The notes below the pieces were generated by a model that was given only the letters and a program-made list of their open reading frames with translations, had not been told where the DNA came from and did no database searches. Made by a program: the position numbers and the translations under genes. Source: Betaproteobacteria bacterium UBA1934 (GTDB lineage: Bacteria > Pseudomonadota > Gammaproteobacteria > Burkholderiales > Rhodocyclaceae). Taken from it: a stretch of 64,000 nucleotides of DNA. Shown here in pieces: positions 60,774-64,000 of the stretch; position 1 is the first letter of the stretch; each line of letters begins with the position of its first letter. The stretch spans positions 13,037 through 77,036 of the forward strand of contig DDFG01000005.1 of the NCBI GenBank assembly GCA_002337055.1, given 5' to 3'.

Positions 60774-62112
60774 CATTCGCGGTATCGTCGGCAAATCGCT
60801 GACACCCGACATCGTTCGCCGTATCGGTCGCGCCCTCGGCAGCCTGGCCCGCGACCGGCAACAGACCGCCATCGCGGTCGGGCGCGACGGCCGCCTTTCC
60901 GGCCCCGACCTCGCGGGCGCGTTGATGGACGGCATCAACGCCGCCGGCATGGACGCCATCGACATTGGCTGCGTGCCGACCCCGCTCAGCTATTTCGCCG
61001 CGCACCAGCTCGGTTGCCATAGCTGCGTGTCAGTCACCGGCAGCCACAATCCGCCGGATTACAACGGTCTGAAAATGGTCATCGGCGGCGAAACCCTGGC
61101 CGGCGACGCGATCCAGGCGCTGAAAGCGCGCATCGAAGCCGGCGACCTGCACAGCGGCACCGGGCAGCGCCGCAGCGCCGACGTGCGCGCCGCCTATGTC
61201 GAGCGCATTGTGTCCGACATCAAGCTGGCCCGCCCCCTCAAGATCGTGATGGATTGCGGCAACGGCGTCGCCGGCGCGGTGGCGCCCGAACTGTTCACCC
61301 GGCTCGGCTGCCAGATCGTGCCGCTTTTCTGCGAAGTGGATGGCAACTTCCCCAACCATCACCCCGACCCCTCCAAGCCGGAAAACCTCGAAGACGTGAT
61401 CCACGCCCTCAAGACCACCGACGCCGAACTGGGCATCGCCTTCGACGGCGACGGCGACCGCCTGGGCGTCGTCACCAAGGATGGCGAGATCATCTTCCCC
61501 GACCGTCAGTTGATGCTGTTTGCCGCCGACGTGCTTTCCCGCGTACCAGGTGGCGAGATCATCTTCGACGTCAAATGCACGCGCCTGCTGGCGCCGTGGA
61601 TCAAGCAGCATGGCGGCCGCCCGACCATGTGGAACACCGGCCACGCGCTAATCAAGAAAAAACTCAAGGAAACCGACGCGCCACTGGCGGGCGAAATGAG
61701 CGGCCACGTCTTCTTCAAGGAGCGCTGGTTCGGCTTTGACGACGGCCTCTACGCCGGTGCCCGCCTGCTCGAAATCCTCAGCCGGAGCACCGACCCGTCG
61801 GCGACGCTCAAAGCCCTGCCCAACGCCACCAGCACCCCCGAACTCAACATCAAGATGGCCGAAGGCGAGCCTTTCGCGCTGATCGACAAACTGAAGCAGT
61901 CCGCCACCTTCAGCGGCGCCGAGCAGATCATCACCATCGACGGCGTGCGCGTCGAATACGCCGACGGCTTTGGTCTCGCCCGCCCCTCGAACACCACGCC
62001 GGTGGTGGTGCTGCGTTTCGAGGCAGATAACCCGGCGGCGCTGGCGCGCATCCAGGCCGATTTCCACCGCGCCATTTCGGCGGTGTGGCCGGGCGTGGCG
62101 TTGCCGTTCTGA
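60733..62112 (+). CDS. algC: Phosphomannomutase/phosphoglucomutase
   Basis: Interconverts 1- and 6-phosphates of mannose and glucose for envelope sugar synthesis, 459 residues. EIFKAYDIRGIVGKSLTPD at the start, catalytic Ser in VTGSHNPPDYNGLKM, metal loop AFDGDGDRLGVV and sugar loop GEMSGHVFFKERW. The ATG at 60733 follows GGAGCAG. AlgC-type rather than PgmA by the FDGDGDR and GEMSGH motifs. Confidence 0.92.
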   Translation: MNTPLPAEIFKAYDIRGIVGKSLTPDIVRRIGRALGSLARDRQQTAIAVGRDGRLSGPDLAGALMDGINAAGMDAIDIGCVPTPLSYFAAHQLGCHSCVSVTGSHNPPDYNGLKMVIGGETLAGDAIQALKARIEAGDLHSGTGQRRSADVRAAYVERIVSDIKLARPLKIVMDCGNGVAGAVAPELFTRLGCQIVPLFCEVDGNFPNHHPDPSKPENLEDVIHALKTTDAELGIAFDGDGDRLGVVTKDGEIIFPDRQLMLFAADVLSRVPGGEIIFDVKCTRLLAPWIKQHGGRPTMWNTGHALIKKKLKETDAPLAGEMSGHVFFKERWFGFDDGLYAGARLLEILSRSTDPSATLKALPNATSTPELNIKMAEGEPFALIDKLKQSATFSGAEQIITIDGVRVEYADGFGLARPSNTTPVVVLRFEADNPAALARIQADFHRAISAVWPGVALPF

Positions 62113-62113
62113 C

Positions 62114-63364
62114 ATGCCCGACAGCCCCGCCAGCGCGTTTTTTCTCGGCCGCCAGCCCATTCTCGACCGCTCCCAACGGCTGGTGGCCTATGAACTGCTG
62201 TTTCGCGGCGGCACACAAAACGCCGCTCAGGTGACCGACGGCGTCACCGCCACCGCCACCGTCATTGCCAACGCGTTTACCGAACTGGGCGTGGCCGACG
62301 CGCTCGGGCACTGCCTGGGTTTCATCAATGTCGACGTCGATTTTCTTTTCAGCGACATGCTGGAACTGCTGCCCTGCCAGAACGTCGTGCTGGAGATTCT
62401 CGAAACCGTGCCGCCGACGCCGGAAGTGATCGAACGCTGCCGCAGCCTGAAAGCCGAGGGCTTCACGCTGGCGCTGGATGACGTGATCCAGGTCAGCCCC
62501 GAATACCAGGCGCTGCTCGACCTCGTCGACATCATCAAGGTCGACTTGCAACCGCTTTCCCCTGCCGAACTGGTTACCTTGACGCAGCGGCTCAAGCCAC
62601 TGAACAAGCGGCTCCTCGCCGAAAAGGTCGATTCGCGGGAACAGAAGGACGAATGTCTGCGCCTCGGCTACGACCTTTTTCAGGGCTACTACTTCGCCAA
62701 GCCGACCGTGCTGGCGGGCAAGAAACTCAGCCACTCGCAAATGGCGCTGATGAAACTGATGGGCTTGCTGCTCTCCGACGCCGACACCGCCGATCTCGAA
62801 GCCGCCTTCAAACCGGAGCCGGGGCTGACCGTCAACCTGCTGCGCCTGACCAATTCCGTCGGCGCTGGCTGCACCGTCCGCATCAATTCGCTGCGCCATG
62901 CCATCACCGTGCTCGGCCGGCGCCAGCTTCAGCGCTGGCTGCAACTGCTGCTGTTCGCCTCGGGCACCGACCAGGGCATGGAAAACCCACTGCTCCAGAT
63001 GGCCGCCACGCGCGGGCGTCTGATGGAACTGCTCGCCGATTTCGTCAAAAAGGGCGACAAGGCGCTGGCCGACGAAAGCTTCATGGTCGGCATCATGTCG
63101 CTGATGCCTGCGCTGGTCGGCATACCCATGGCCGACATCGTCGCGCCGCTGGCCCTGCCCGACCCGGTGCGCGACGCACTGGTCGAGTCGAAAGGCGAGC
63201 TGGGCAAACTGCTCGAGCTCACCGCCGCGGCCGAATCCGGAGACCCCGGCACCATTGCCGAGACTCTGCCCAGTTTCGCCGGCCTCGACCTCGCCGCGCT
63301 CAACCAGTGCACAATGCAGGCCCTGGCCTGGGCGCACAGCCTGGGGAGGGAAAAAAGCGAATGA
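62114..63364 (+). CDS. EAL-HDOD (YuxH family) signalling protein
   Basis: A 416-residue cytoplasmic protein. The N-terminal EAL-like domain (about 8-200) has YELLFRG where active phosphodiesterases have EALxR, then LEILETVP, LALDDV and FQGYYFAKP; the missing residues suggest it binds rather than cleaves cyclic-di-GMP. The HDOD domain (about 205-400) contains RLTNSVGAG and LRHAITVLGRRQLQRWLQLL. Starts 1 bp after the algC stop. Confidence 0.9.
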   Translation: MPDSPASAFFLGRQPILDRSQRLVAYELLFRGGTQNAAQVTDGVTATATVIANAFTELGVADALGHCLGFINVDVDFLFSDMLELLPCQNVVLEILETVPPTPEVIERCRSLKAEGFTLALDDVIQVSPEYQALLDLVDIIKVDLQPLSPAELVTLTQRLKPLNKRLLAEKVDSREQKDECLRLGYDLFQGYYFAKPTVLAGKKLSHSQMALMKLMGLLLSDADTADLEAAFKPEPGLTVNLLRLTNSVGAGCTVRINSLRHAITVLGRRQLQRWLQLLLFASGTDQGMENPLLQMAATRGRLMELLADFVKKGDKALADESFMVGIMSLMPALVGIPMADIVAPLALPDPVRDALVESKGELGKLLELTAAAESGDPGTIAETLPSFAGLDLAALNQCTMQALAWAHSLGREKSE

Positions 63365-63490
63365 CCGCCACTGCATGGCCGCCTCGCCAGGGCTGCGACG
63401 CGCCCGGCGAATGCGCTATGATCGAATATCCGCCGAGCCTGCCCCCGGCGATGCCACGGAATCAGCGAACAACTTCAGGGAGTCCATAGC

Positions 63491-63955
63491 ATGTCCAGAA
63501 CCATCAGCGAAATCATCGCCAACGATCCACTGATCAGCGGCACCCGCGACATGACCGTCCGCGCCGCCTGCCAATTGATGTGGGAAAAGCGCCTGAGCGG
63601 CCTGCCCATCATCGAAAAAGACAAGTTTGTCGGCATCTTTACCGAGCGCGACGCCATGAAGATGCTCGCCAACAAGGTCGATTTCGACAAAACCAAAATG
63701 GGCGACGTGATGATCACCGACCCGGTTACCGTACGCGGCGGCCTGACCCTCGGCTTTGCGCTGATCCAGATGGTCGAAGGCGATTTCAGCCACGTCTGCG
63801 TGGTCGACGACAACGGCAAGCCGCTCGGCATGGTCACCGCCCGCGACGCCATGGGCCGCGACATCGTCAAGCTGGAATACGACATGGGCCGCATCGGCGC
63901 GCTCTCCAAACTGCGCTACACCAACCACCTGCCGTACGACGGCGAATCGGATTGA
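63491..63955 (+). CDS. CBS-domain protein
   Basis: A 154-residue cytoplasmic protein made of two CBS repeats: LMWEKRLSGLPIIEKDKFVG with IFTERD, and LIQMVEGDFSHVCVVDDNGK with MVTARD. Such pairs bind adenine nucleotides and regulate partners. GGGAG lies 10 bp before the ATG. No partner domain is fused. Confidence 0.88.
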   Translation: MSRTISEIIANDPLISGTRDMTVRAACQLMWEKRLSGLPIIEKDKFVGIFTERDAMKMLANKVDFDKTKMGDVMITDPVTVRGGLTLGFALIQMVEGDFSHVCVVDDNGKPLGMVTARDAMGRDIVKLEYDMGRIGALSKLRYTNHLPYDGESD

Positions 63956-64000
63956 AGCGTTATTCCTTCCAACATTGCCATTTACAATCATGTCTTCACT

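Overview
This window is high-GC betaproteobacterial DNA, and the gene content points to the Rhodocyclales (Dechloromonas/Azonexus-like). The evidence is the cbb3 oxidase genes, the exbB-exbD-lpxK-Trm112-kdsB-adk run, an H+-pumping pyrophosphatase beside a PPi-type phosphofructokinase, a PEP-CTERM exported protein, and an Mtr/Mto-type decahaem cytochrome-porin locus. Family names come from recognising motifs by eye; no database search was possible.

Layout. 1-3.8 kb: the 3' flank of a cbb3 oxidase locus (partial ccoN behind an FNR-type box, then ccoI-ccoS, all on the minus strand). 3.9 kb: tRNA-Thr(CGT), divergent from murJ and a YbhB-like gene. 6.3-9.7 kb: hppA and pfp. 9.7-13.4 kb: adk, kdsB, Trm112-like, lpxK, exbD, exbB. 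13.6-15.6 kb: xseA and sodB. 15.7-24.6 kb: a rearranged genomic island bounded by 56-bp repeats of the 3' half of tRNA-Leu(CAA). It holds two integrase fragments, an IS fragment, a complete IS3-family element, a periplasmic binding protein with a hybrid histidine kinase, and a PEP-CTERM gene. 24.7-36.4 kb: a flavin-dependent nitronate-monooxygenase-like enzyme, an acyltransferase, and a four-gene MdtABC-like RND efflux operon.

36.5-50.3 kb: the queuosine and Sec genes queA / tgt-yajC-secD-secF. Between queA and tgt lies a minus-strand extracellular-electron-transfer locus: histidine kinase, response regulator, decahaem MtoA/MtrA-like cytochrome, MtoB/MtrB-like porin, heptahaem membrane-anchored cytochrome, b-type cytochrome and small cytochrome c. 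A broken DUF2059 gene sits at the queA edge. 50.4-54.7 kb: cytochrome b561, cytochrome c', DUF2322, purB and a GST. 54.7-64 kb: HAD phosphatase, mnmA, Nudix, ilvE, a zinc-finger protein, waaF, an NTF2-like gene, a YheT-type hydrolase, a phosphomannomutase, an EAL-HDOD protein and a CBS protein.

How it works together. The inserted cytochrome locus can be read as a full path for electrons between the quinone pool and the cell surface: cytochrome b plus anchored heptahaem cytochrome at the inner membrane, small c-type carrier in the periplasm, decahaem cytochrome inside the porin at the outer membrane. A dedicated two-component system and a 16-bp palindrome lie just upstream of mtoA. No outer-surface MtrC/OmcA-type cytochrome is present in the cluster. 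The tRNA-Leu island is best explained by tRNA-site integration, loss of most of the integrase, and a local inversion that carried away the intact tRNA, the peroxiredoxin and the SEC-C gene, leaving the original tRNA terminator about 8.4 kb off.
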